64,000 bases of DNA from Micavibrio sp. UBA6147. Lineage in GTDB: Bacteria; Pseudomonadota; Alphaproteobacteria; Micavibrionales; UBA1664. The notes under the pieces were generated by a model. That model was not told the origin of the DNA, searched no databases, and saw only the letters and a list, made by a program, of their open reading frames with translations. The position numbers were made by a program, and so were the translations under genes. Below, piece by piece: positions 15,242 to 23,206 of the stretch. How positions within the stretch are numbered: the stretch's first letter is position 1; the number at the start of each line of letters is the position of its first letter. The stretch spans positions 753,947 through 817,946 of the forward strand of contig DIUX01000002.1 in NCBI GenBank assembly GCA_002423185.1, in the 5' to 3' direction.

Positions 15242-17179
15242 CTAAAACGGAGATGGCGGGTCGGGAACACGGTCGGGGCAATCCCCGAAACAGCGCGCAT
15301 CCACCGCTGAATTATGAATGTTGAGTTGCTGTGTCTCAGTACTGCCGCCGAACACGGCACTGCGAGAGTCAAGGTCTTGCGACACGCGTAAATCTCCGTT
15401 GATATTGGTCGTGCCGCCACCAGCGGCTCCGTACTCCGCGATCACGGCGCGATAATTGCCGGCAAGCGGCCCAGCGGGCGTTATACTGGCGTCTGTAATG
15501 GTTGTTGAGACGCGTCGCACTGTCGTCGTGCCGGTCATGACGCCCGTTTCCGCCGTGATATTTGGGCTGAATACCTGAACCGTTTCCATGGTCGCAGAAC
15601 CCCCGCCCGTAATATCCAGTGTTCCGCTCACCGTTAAATCAGAAAGGCGCATGAAGCTCGGGTCAAAAAGAGAGCCGGGCTGGGTTTGACGAAAATCCGT
15701 GGCGCTCAAATCGTCTGTTTGAAGTTCGTTCAAAACAATATCGGGCTGGTTGGCGTCGGAGGCCGCGGCGTCGGAAACAATAAGGTTTCGGCGTATTGTC
15801 ACGTCACTGAGGTTTACGCGCATATCCGCGGGAACAGTCGCTGGCAAGGCCATGGTGTCATACACCCGCACATCGTTACGGACAATGGCGGGGCCACTGA
15901 CGAATAATCCTTCGGCGAGGCCGGCAGTGCGTGTGTGCTCAATTGTGGCGTCGGCAACAACGTTACCGGTTGCGGCGTCAATGCGGGTTCGAACATCGTT
16001 GGCTTGCGGCGTGATGATAATACCATCGGCGGTGACTTCGGCGGCGTTTCGAATGTCAAACCGGCGGTCTTGGTCCATGATTGTGGCGGCGGTGGGGTCA
16101 TCGTTATCGACTTGGCAAATGCCCGATGGAACGGTTCCGGTGTCGTCATTAATGGCGATTTGTTCACTGTCGTCACAGGCACCATCGCCATCGGCGTCAA
16201 GCTCCCGCGCCATACGCAGATCGGCGAGCATTGTCGCATATCCTGGGTTTTCGGGCTGTGGGTATCGCATAATCGCGCGTAAATCAAATTGAACGGCGCG
16301 CCATGCCGGCACAATCAGGCTCCCCGGAACAAACGCGACTTCGCCGGTCAAAACCTGAAACTCGGCAAGGTTGAGGCATCCCGTATCCCATAGGGCAACA
16401 GGCGGGGCGCCGCGGCAATCCGTTGTGGTTATGTTGTTACCGGCACTGTCGAAACGCGGCGCGGAAACGGAAACACCATTGTCCCGCAAGGCAATAACGA
16501 CATCGGAGATATATTCCGGCGGTGTTTCGGCGGTGGCGATGAGGTATATATACGCGGTCGCCACAACATTCGGGTTGGTGCGCGGGTCATCCGTTAACGG
16601 AGAATTGGCCGCAATAATGCGGATTTCATGCCCGAGCGGTGTGAAATAGCGGGCAAGAGCATCACGGTCGCCAAACCCGACGGGCAAAAGACCGGCTCCA
16701 ATTAAGTTATCAATTCCGATGAGCCTGTCCGGCCCCGTTCCGAACCCGCCCTCCGGCATGGGGATGGCGAGCGCAACGGGGGCAATCCGGTTACGGTGAT
16801 AGGCGTCACCGGGAGCCAGTGTTGTGAAATCGCCCCCGTCCAAAGACCGGTCGCGAATGAAAAGGCGGGCGGCTTTTGCGACTTCGGCAACATGTTCCCC
16901 AGTGGCGAAGGCCTGTGTGCGGAGCTGGGAGTTGTTTTTGTTAAAAACAAGCGTTGCCAAAACCGTCCCAAAGAATGACACAAAAACCAACATGAGCAAC
17001 AGCGTATAACCGCCTTGTTGCGCATATGGGGTCTGAATAGAAGCGGTATTGGAAGCAGCAAGTCGGCCTTTAGAGCAAGGAATTATCACAGCGCAGCACC
17101 TGCAATCAGAGGGATGCGCGCAGTTTTGTGGTGTGACGCCGGATTGTCCGGTCTTGCTCATGATGGGTCGTCCTCTCAT
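15242..17179 (-). CDS. PilV-like long minor pilin 1
   Basis: 645 residues, the longest of the three. A Cys-rich leader is followed by QQGG|YTLLLMLVFVSFFGT. A prepilin cut after Gly is plausible but Leu replaces Glu at +5. The constant-like region includes IGIDNLIGAGLLPVGF and PGSLIVPAWRAVQFDLRAIM; the C-terminal half has short beta turns (TVSGTLDITGGGSATMETVQ) and ends RCFGDCPDRVPDPPSPF. An Asp-rich stretch (LDADGDGACDDSEQIAIND) at about 325-345 may bind calcium. Met7 at 17161 has AGAGGA upstream and is an equal candidate start. It lies behind the terminator of pilS, so its expression may depend on readthrough. Confidence 0.75.
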   Translation of the reverse strand: MRGRPIMSKTGQSGVTPQNCAHPSDCRCCAVIIPCSKGRLAASNTASIQTPYAQQGGYTLLLMLVFVSFFGTVLATLVFNKNNSQLRTQAFATGEHVAEVAKAARLFIRDRSLDGGDFTTLAPGDAYHRNRIAPVALAIPMPEGGFGTGPDRLIGIDNLIGAGLLPVGFGDRDALARYFTPLGHEIRIIAANSPLTDDPRTNPNVVATAYIYLIATAETPPEYISDVVIALRDNGVSVSAPRFDSAGNNITTTDCRGAPPVALWDTGCLNLAEFQVLTGEVAFVPGSLIVPAWRAVQFDLRAIMRYPQPENPGYATMLADLRMARELDADGDGACDDSEQIAINDDTGTVPSGICQVDNDDPTAATIMDQDRRFDIRNAAEVTADGIIITPQANDVRTRIDAATGNVVADATIEHTRTAGLAEGLFVSGPAIVRNDVRVYDTMALPATVPADMRVNLSDVTIRRNLIVSDAAASDANQPDIVLNELQTDDLSATDFRQTQPGSLFDPSFMRLSDLTVSGTLDITGGGSATMETVQVFSPNITAETGVMTGTTTVRRVSTTITDASITPAGPLAGNYRAVIAEYGAAGGGTTNINGDLRVSQDLDSRSAVFGGSTETQQLNIHNSAVDARCFGDCPDRVPDPPSPF

Positions 17180-17311
17180 CGATCCGCCAAGATCGTATAT
17201 CTATCGTATCTTTGTTTATGACATGCCTAACTTACAGGATAGCACGATAAAACTTAATTTTTATTATATGTTTATAGGGCGATCTTATCGCAAATGCCGA
17301 TTTTCCGCAAT

Positions 17312-17342
17312 AAAAAAGCCCCTCGCGAGGGAGGGGCCTTTT
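17312..17342 (-). terminator. Terminator/attenuator between pilS and the PilV-like genes
   Basis: On the minus strand GCCCCTC and GAGGGGC pair around CCTCGC and are followed by six T. The stem starts about 28 bases after the pilS stop and before PilV1. It would keep the major pilin transcript abundant and the minor pilins low. Confidence 0.85.
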
Positions 17343-17367
17343 CGTGAATTCAATAGACCGTAAAATC

Positions 17368-17919
17368 TTAGAAGAACGTCCAAGTCATCGTCAAACCGGC
17401 CGTGTCGTTGTCGGCGGGGCATGCTGCTTGGAGATCAGCAAGGTCAATGCCATCGCCGCCTGTATCAGGGCTTGCACCGTCAATTTCAAACGCAGACAAA
17501 TCGGAGTCGGCGGTTGTGTCAAAGGCTTGACCAATCGCGATACAGGCCGAACGTCTGATACCGTTATAGTTGATGTCAAATGTTTGGTCGTCAACGGCAA
17601 ATGTGATCGTGCCACCGAATGGGTGGTTAGCGGTATCGCCAGCCGCGTTCAAAACGCCGGCAGGAAACGCGCGCAGGTCACGCAAAGTGATGAGAACGTC
17701 ACCGGAATATTCGCCCTCACCTTGATAGGCAGTTTGAATTTGTTGTTTCAGCGTGTTCAAAAGACGAAGCGCTTCGTTCACGTTGTTGTTTTCAGAGACG
17801 AGTCGGTACGCGGCAAGACCGGCCAGGATCAAAACGGCACCGACGGCGACAACCAGCAGAAGTTCCAAAAGCGAGAAACCCTTCTGATCCGCAGTTTGTT
17901 TATTAGTTTGAACAGACAT
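17368..17919 (-). CDS. pilS: Type IVB major pilin (PilS-like)
   Basis: 183 residues. Leader of 14 residues, cut G14|F15, then FSLLELLLVVAVGAVLILAG with Glu at +5. The globular part has YQGEGEYSGDVLITLRDLRAFP and two Cys (SACIAIG, QAACPADN) likely to form the C-terminal disulfide loop of PilS-type pilins. The size suits a major pilin and the position after PilR matches R64. The start at 17919 is favoured over 17925 because AGAGG is then about 8 bases away. Expected to be processed by a prepilin peptidase, which is not encoded in the window. Confidence 0.88.
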   Translation of the reverse strand: MSVQTNKQTADQKGFSLLELLLVVAVGAVLILAGLAAYRLVSENNNVNEALRLLNTLKQQIQTAYQGEGEYSGDVLITLRDLRAFPAGVLNAAGDTANHPFGGTITFAVDDQTFDINYNGIRRSACIAIGQAFDTTADSDLSAFEIDGASPDTGGDGIDLADLQAACPADNDTAGLTMTWTFF

Positions 17920-17964
17920 ATTCATTTCCTCTTGTTTATTTGCGTGTAGTAAGTAAAAGAAAAA

Positions 17965-19020
17965 CTATCGAGCTTGAATTTGTTGGAAGACCCCATAGAA
18001 AGCGGCAATCAGGCATCCGATGACAACGGCGATAAGTACAAGAATCACTGTATTAACCACCTTCATGGTTATTGTGACTCTTTCTACCAAACTGTCAACC
18101 CAAGTTCTTGTAATCCTAATTAGATTTTGATCGAAACCTCTTAATTTTGCGTAAATTTGCAAGTCATCGATGATTTCTTCATCCGGAAACTTGTATCCGG
18201 TCTTGTAAAGAGAGTCGCCGAGATTTTCCCCTGCCGAGATTGATTTGCGAATCGCGCGGATTTTTTCCATAAGGTATGGATCGGCGTTTCGACCAATGCG
18301 GGCAAGGGAGTTTTCGTCAAGTTTGACCCCCGCGGCCATCAGCGCGGAAATCGCCAAAAGGAACGAAGATCCTTGCCACATTTTATACAGCGACCACGGC
18401 ACAACCTTGTCAAAATAGACGCGAACCCGCCCCGTCCAGCGGGACAAGGAAAAGGAAATAACGACGCAGGAAAACAAAGTCACGGCGGCGATAACAATCC
18501 CGTACTCCCGAATAAAACGTGCGGAGATCGCGACTTTATAGGCGATACCTTTCCAGTCTTCCAAGGGGATGATCTGTTCAAATGTCGGAATAACTTTATA
18601 GGAGGAGAGCACCATCGCGGCAATCAACATCGCGGTCAGAACACCCGGATAGGCGGCGGCAGTAATAATCGCTTTTTTTACTTTGCTTTGTTGCTCAATC
18701 GCGTCGGCGGCGTTGAGCAACGCGTCAATCAAACGACCGGAGTTTGCCCCCGTTTCAATCAGCATGGCTTCCGAGCTCGGAATATACGGTGCGAGGCAAT
18801 GACCGAAGTTTTGGCCGTTCGCCATATTGCGGCGCCAGCGATTATAGAGTTTGCTCATAATCGAGCCGCGTTTACGGGCGGCGATTCTTTCAAGCTGGGT
18901 CAGGGCGACATCAAGGCCAACACCGTTTTGCAAAAGCTGGGCAAGCTTGATGTACAGGCGTTGGCGCTGGGGTGCACCAAACTCGAATTTAACAGAAAAT
19001 TCAAAAAGCAAGTCACTCAT
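17965..19020 (-). CDS. pilR: PilR-like inner-membrane platform protein (GspF family)
   Basis: 351 residues with two GspF-type domains. Cytoplasmic helices around KLAQLLQNGVGLDVALTQLE (20-40) are followed by membrane segments at about 122-145, 170-190 and 325-348. GspF landmarks include LIETGANSGRLIDALLNAA and, in the second half, ALMAAGVKLDENSLARI. PilR is the polytopic base on which the PilQ ATPase acts to add or remove pilins. It follows pilQ by 12 bases and precedes pilS. Confidence 0.9.
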   Translation of the reverse strand: MSDLLFEFSVKFEFGAPQRQRLYIKLAQLLQNGVGLDVALTQLERIAARKRGSIMSKLYNRWRRNMANGQNFGHCLAPYIPSSEAMLIETGANSGRLIDALLNAADAIEQQSKVKKAIITAAAYPGVLTAMLIAAMVLSSYKVIPTFEQIIPLEDWKGIAYKVAISARFIREYGIVIAAVTLFSCVVISFSLSRWTGRVRVYFDKVVPWSLYKMWQGSSFLLAISALMAAGVKLDENSLARIGRNADPYLMEKIRAIRKSISAGENLGDSLYKTGYKFPDEEIIDDLQIYAKLRGFDQNLIRITRTWVDSLVERVTITMKVVNTVILVLIAVVIGCLIAAFYGVFQQIQAR

Positions 19021-19031
19021 AACAGCGTACG

Positions 19032-20597
19032 TTAACCCATCTTGTCGCGGTCAGGCAGGATGATCGGCCCGACGACCCGTTCGGCATCATGGGGGTCAAT
19101 ATTCCCCTTACGCAGCAAATCAACCATTTGTTCGATCATGTTGCGGCCGTTAAGCTGGGTCAGCCAGTATTCCTCCGCCCTTTTCTTTTCGTCATCGCGA
19201 ACAAGGCGCATGAATTTTTCATCAGGAATGATAATCTCGCCAACCAGTGTCCGGCCGGCATATCCGTTGCCGGTTCCACATTTTTCACAGCCATGCTTGT
19301 TACGGGCACGCAGTCGTTCGAGCGGAACCTCGGCGGCTTCAAGCCTTGCAAGCATGCTGTATGGCAACGAAGATTCTTCCAGCATGACCGCACAATTCAT
19401 GCAAAGCTTACGCGCCAAACGCTGGGAAATAAGACCGGTCAAAAGCTCAGGGTCGGTCAGCTTATACGATTCAACGTGAAGGTCACGCAAACGGAACGGA
19501 ATGGTCAGGCCATCATTGGCGTGAAGCGTTGTCCAGACTTGGTGCCCCGTCATCGCGGCTTCGAAGGCGAGCTGTGCCGACGCGGCGTCCCGCACCTCCC
19601 CGATCATCAAACGGTCGGGGTTGGAACGCAAGGCCGCGGCAATCGCCTTGGTGAATTGTGCCGTCCGTTCGGCGGCGGTTGACGCGTTGGTTACCGGCAT
19701 CTGGACGGCGCCTTGGATGGGGTATTCCGGCGGGTCTTCCACCGTGTAAAACGCGATGTTGTAGTTATATTCCTGTAAAATCGCGATAATATTCCGCTGC
19801 AATGTGGTTGATTTCCCGTGACCCGTTGGCCCCGCCACAATGTTAATCCCGTATGGCTTGGCGCGAAGGTAACTGAAATCCTCAAGCTGTTCCGCTGTAA
19901 ACCCAAGCGCGGTCACGTCACCGGCGGTTTTTTCATCGGTGCCATAGAGCAAACGCACGATCATCGCGCGGCCTTCATACACAGTCGGGTTGAATTGCAA
20001 ACGCAGTGAGATGACGCCCTCCGGCAATTGCAAATCTTTACGGTTGGAAACCCGCGCCCCTTGGTATTCATAGGGTTGATAGTTCACGTCGGCGGCGTCC
20101 GCCATGGTAAAGGCGGCGGCGCAGAAGCTGTGCCCATATTCCGGCGGCCATTCGGCGATGCGTTCCATCGATCCGTCAATACGGGCGCGGACAAGACAGC
20201 TTTGTTCATAAACAACAACGTGAATATCTGATGCGCGGCGTTTTGACATTTCGCTGACGAGGTTCAAAACCTCACGCCGCATGCGTGCTTCGTCTTGCTT
20301 GCCGCGGAAATCGAGCATATCCTGCCCGCCTTCATAGCACATCTGGACACGGGTAATGTCGACGGCCTCAATGATCGGCTCGGGATAGTCAGATATTTTA
20401 ATTTCTTTGAGAAGACTGAGAACCTGAGGGTTATTTTGGTGCGATTTTGAAACGAAAAAGCGACCATCTTCGAAATAGGCGGCAATCTGGCGCAAGGACG
20501 CACCGCGGTCGAACGGCCCGTTCGTGTCGGTGAGCGGCATATTCGGATCCCAATCAGGGAATGTTTTTTTGCGAGTCAGAAAATCAGTCAGCGACAT
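19032..20597 (-). CDS. pilQ: PilQ-like pilus assembly ATPase (GspE/PulE family)
   Basis: 521 residues. Walker A GPTGHGKST (about 250-258) has His where most family members have Ser, and Walker B is LMIGEVRD (about 328-335). An Asp box-like stretch (FYTVEDPPEYP) and His box (MTGHQVWTTLHAND) follow. A tetracysteine zinc site CMNC...CEKC (about 399-440) is typical of GspE/PilB/PilQ. The ATPase powers PilS assembly. Start chosen at 20597 because AAGGA is 8 bases upstream, directly after the pilP stop; an earlier Met lies inside pilP. Confidence 0.92.
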   Translation of the reverse strand: MSLTDFLTRKKTFPDWDPNMPLTDTNGPFDRGASLRQIAAYFEDGRFFVSKSHQNNPQVLSLLKEIKISDYPEPIIEAVDITRVQMCYEGGQDMLDFRGKQDEARMRREVLNLVSEMSKRRASDIHVVVYEQSCLVRARIDGSMERIAEWPPEYGHSFCAAAFTMADAADVNYQPYEYQGARVSNRKDLQLPEGVISLRLQFNPTVYEGRAMIVRLLYGTDEKTAGDVTALGFTAEQLEDFSYLRAKPYGINIVAGPTGHGKSTTLQRNIIAILQEYNYNIAFYTVEDPPEYPIQGAVQMPVTNASTAAERTAQFTKAIAAALRSNPDRLMIGEVRDAASAQLAFEAAMTGHQVWTTLHANDGLTIPFRLRDLHVESYKLTDPELLTGLISQRLARKLCMNCAVMLEESSLPYSMLARLEAAEVPLERLRARNKHGCEKCGTGNGYAGRTLVGEIIIPDEKFMRLVRDDEKKRAEEYWLTQLNGRNMIEQMVDLLRKGNIDPHDAERVVGPIILPDRDKMG

Positions 20598-20598
20598 G

Positions 20599-21390
20599 TC
20601 ATCGTCCTTCAGCCGTTGCGGCGTCATTGACCCATTCGAGGTTAATTTCTTCCGCGTCTTTTTTGATTTTGACTTGGGTTTTTGATACTTCGATCACGCG
20701 GCTTCCGTCCGGCAATGTATCGCCTTGGCGAATACGGGCAAGCTTGCCTTCCGTAGTAACGAGGCGGGCTTGCAACGTACGGTTTGTGCCGTAGATTTCA
20801 CGGATGCGCCATTCTGGGTCTTTTGGTTCTTCTGGTTCCATACCGCCGGGCATACCGAGCGCGCCTTGCTGGTTGTTCAAACGGTCAGAGAAGCTGTCGG
20901 CCATGTCGCTCTCGTTAATCGGGCTGACGCCCTGACCGGTCGCGCCACCGGGCATGGAGGGTGGCGCCAGCGGGGTCATCCCGCCATCAACCGGCAACAT
21001 CGGCATGGCTTGGGGTGCCAAAAGAACGCTGTCGATTGTGGAAATATTTTTCTCAACCATCGTGTTGAGGCGTTCAAGAAGCTGGGCGCGCTCTACACAC
21101 AGGGTAAAACGATCGATATCTTCTTGGACTCTGGCCATGTCGTTCGGGGTGTTGGACATAGCGGTTTTGGGCGATGGGCATGGGTCGTTGTTTTTGACCG
21201 GAGCGGGAATGGTTTCCTGTGCCTGTACGGCGGGCACCCCAATGGTCGGGGCAAGAACAAACAACGCCAGTCCGCAACCGAACATCAAGGGTTTGATCCG
21301 GCGCGAAAATGTTGAGGCCGCAAGGGACAGCGTCCCGCGCAGAGCGACGGATAAGAGGGCGGATGATGCGGTGTTCGATGTCGTCTTCAT
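20599..21390 (-). CDS. pilP: PilP-like pilus biogenesis protein
   Basis: 263 residues from ATG 21390. Signal or anchor helix with VFVLAPTIGVPAVQAQ, then a helical region (ARVQEDIDRFTLCVERAQLLERLN), a Pro/Gly/Met-rich linker, and a C-terminal domain (about 195-260: WRIREIYGTNRTLQARLVT, RIRQGDTLPDGSRVIEVSK) of the GspC/PilP kind. PilP likely bridges the PilO/PilR platform to the PilN secretin. Earlier Met codons exist at 21426 and 21486; the chosen start has GGA 8 bases upstream. Next to pilO and pilQ as in R64. Confidence 0.85.
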   Translation of the reverse strand: MKTTSNTASSALLSVALRGTLSLAASTFSRRIKPLMFGCGLALFVLAPTIGVPAVQAQETIPAPVKNNDPCPSPKTAMSNTPNDMARVQEDIDRFTLCVERAQLLERLNTMVEKNISTIDSVLLAPQAMPMLPVDGGMTPLAPPSMPGGATGQGVSPINESDMADSFSDRLNNQQGALGMPGGMEPEEPKDPEWRIREIYGTNRTLQARLVTTEGKLARIRQGDTLPDGSRVIEVSKTQVKIKKDAEEINLEWVNDAATAEGR

Positions 21391-21499
21391 TGTTTTTCCG
21401 GTCTTTTCTCGAGTATAAACGGGCATAATCTTGTGTTGTTTCGGGTTATGTGCCAAGCGCTTGTGAAGAAGGGGCGCTGTGGGCATTGGCTGTTTTCTG

Positions 21500-23110
21500 T
21501 CATTGTCCGCGCGCGCGGGTTTGTGTCCGGTTGGCGGCTGCCGAGGCGGCGGCTTTGTCGTATTTCAAGATAACCCGCGCATTATATGTCCATGTCTGGT
21601 TCTTGACGTTCCATTCTATCATATCAAAGACAAAGCCGGGTATATCAAAATAATCCAGAATAAGATTCGGCGGTGTTGTGGCGCGCATCTCAACGGAGAG
21701 ATAGGGAAGCTCCTCCATCGTGATTTTTTCTTCCTCCGGCTCCGGCGCTTTGCCATCGACGATGGTTTTCAGGCCACGGCGACCTCTCTGGGCGACACTG
21801 GGGGTAGTTTTTTTCGGTTTGGGCGGCGGAATAACGTCTTGGACGCTGATGGCGCTGATCTTTCCGAATCGGTCATTCAGGGCGAGGATGGCGATTTCGC
21901 GCTCAGGCAGTTTGATTTCCTGATTGAATTGGCTGAGCGCCCCGATAACGCTGGAGGCGAGGAACAAATTATCACCGCTGAAGCTCTGCGTCACCCCGAA
22001 TGGGAAGCTCCCGAGATACGGGCGAAGGCTGTCAAGGCTCCCTGAACCGCGCGTCCATCGGGCTTCGGCGAGGCCGTTGCGGCATCGAAGCGTATCAAGC
22101 GTCCACCCCGGAAAAGACCGCGTCAACGAGGCAAACCCTTTAAGGCATGTGTCGATCACCTTGCTTGGCTGTGGCAAATAAGCGCTGTCGAGGGTGTTTT
22201 TCAGTCTTTCGCTCTCGTCCATTTTCACCGGCTCACGCGGCGGCGCTTTGAGAATTTCGGGCGCACTCACCATCGGGCCGGGGGCGATTTTGGGTTTTGG
22301 GATAATGCTTGGGATTGTTTCGCGCGCAATGACGGCGGCAAACAAAACAACAATAAACAGGCCGGCCACCACAAAGGCAATTTCCTTATTCCGCTTGCCG
22401 CCGAACACGGCGTTGACGGAGGACGGCTTGAGGATGCTTGACGGCATATCATCGAATAATTTCCCCAAGGGGATTTCGCCGCCTGTTTTGGGGATGTTCC
22501 AACTCTCTGGCGCATAAGACCGCGGCCAGCTATAGCTCGCCGCCATATCGGTATAGTGGTTATAAGCGTCTTCTTCAGAATCAAAGAACAAATCACCATC
22601 GGGGGCAATTGTGTCGGCATGGACGGCCATGTACCACCAGCCGTTTTCGGCCACAAACACCGCGTGCCATTCGCCGATCAATGCATCGGCCGCAAGGGCG
22701 GCGGCGGCGTTCATCCCCATTTTATGGCCTTTGTCGAGATAGCCGAATCCTTGCTGTAGGGCAATTGTGTTGCGCATACAGTAAAAATCGGCGCCAAGCT
22801 GGCGAGAGCGGGATTTGGTAAGGTCTTGATCCGTGCCGTCATCGGCGGTGAGCCACGTCAAGCCAACGGCATAACGTTTCCCGTTATAGACCAAAACGCC
22901 GGGGCTGAAAGCGGCTTTTTCAGACACGGCGGCGGCACCCGCCGCCCCAGCAGCACCGGCAGCAACCTCATCGACTGCTTCAATGCCGGCATAGCCGGAT
23001 AATTCGGACTCCAAAGACGAATCATCAAGATCCAGATCATCGCCAAAATCGCCATCCAGATCGATGTCGTCAAACTCGAAGTTCTTTTTGTCGTCATCCG
23101 GTGGGGTCAT
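21500..23110 (-). CDS. pilO: PilO-like pilin accessory protein
   Basis: 536 residues. A very acidic N-terminal tail (1-40, with FDDIDLDGDFGDD) leads to a PilO2-type domain (VYNGKRYAVGLTWLTADDG at about 75-95; WYMAVHADTIAPDGD; FFDSEEDAYNHY). A membrane helix lies at about 243-262, followed by a coiled and globular periplasmic part (WTLDTLRCRNGLAEARWTRG, about 335-355). PilO is a bitopic part of the thin-pilus platform. The tail is longer and more acidic than I would expect and resembles that of DotG. Between pilN and pilP. Confidence 0.87.
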   Translation of the reverse strand: MTPPDDDKKNFEFDDIDLDGDFGDDLDLDDSSLESELSGYAGIEAVDEVAAGAAGAAGAAAVSEKAAFSPGVLVYNGKRYAVGLTWLTADDGTDQDLTKSRSRQLGADFYCMRNTIALQQGFGYLDKGHKMGMNAAAALAADALIGEWHAVFVAENGWWYMAVHADTIAPDGDLFFDSEEDAYNHYTDMAASYSWPRSYAPESWNIPKTGGEIPLGKLFDDMPSSILKPSSVNAVFGGKRNKEIAFVVAGLFIVVLFAAVIARETIPSIIPKPKIAPGPMVSAPEILKAPPREPVKMDESERLKNTLDSAYLPQPSKVIDTCLKGFASLTRSFPGWTLDTLRCRNGLAEARWTRGSGSLDSLRPYLGSFPFGVTQSFSGDNLFLASSVIGALSQFNQEIKLPEREIAILALNDRFGKISAISVQDVIPPPKPKKTTPSVAQRGRRGLKTIVDGKAPEPEEEKITMEELPYLSVEMRATTPPNLILDYFDIPGFVFDMIEWNVKNQTWTYNARVILKYDKAAASAAANRTQTRARGQ

Positions 23111-23206
23111 CGATGCTTGGTTTTTCTATAGGCGGTTGGTGTTTTTCAAGGGTTTTGTTTTTGTGGGCGGAAACCGTGCCAAAACACGATATCCGCAGCG
23201 AGAATT

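Noticed and set aside
12012..17179. A PilV shufflon with inversion sites
   Set aside because: No recombinase gene and no repeated short inversion sites were seen; the three genes are complete tandem copies.
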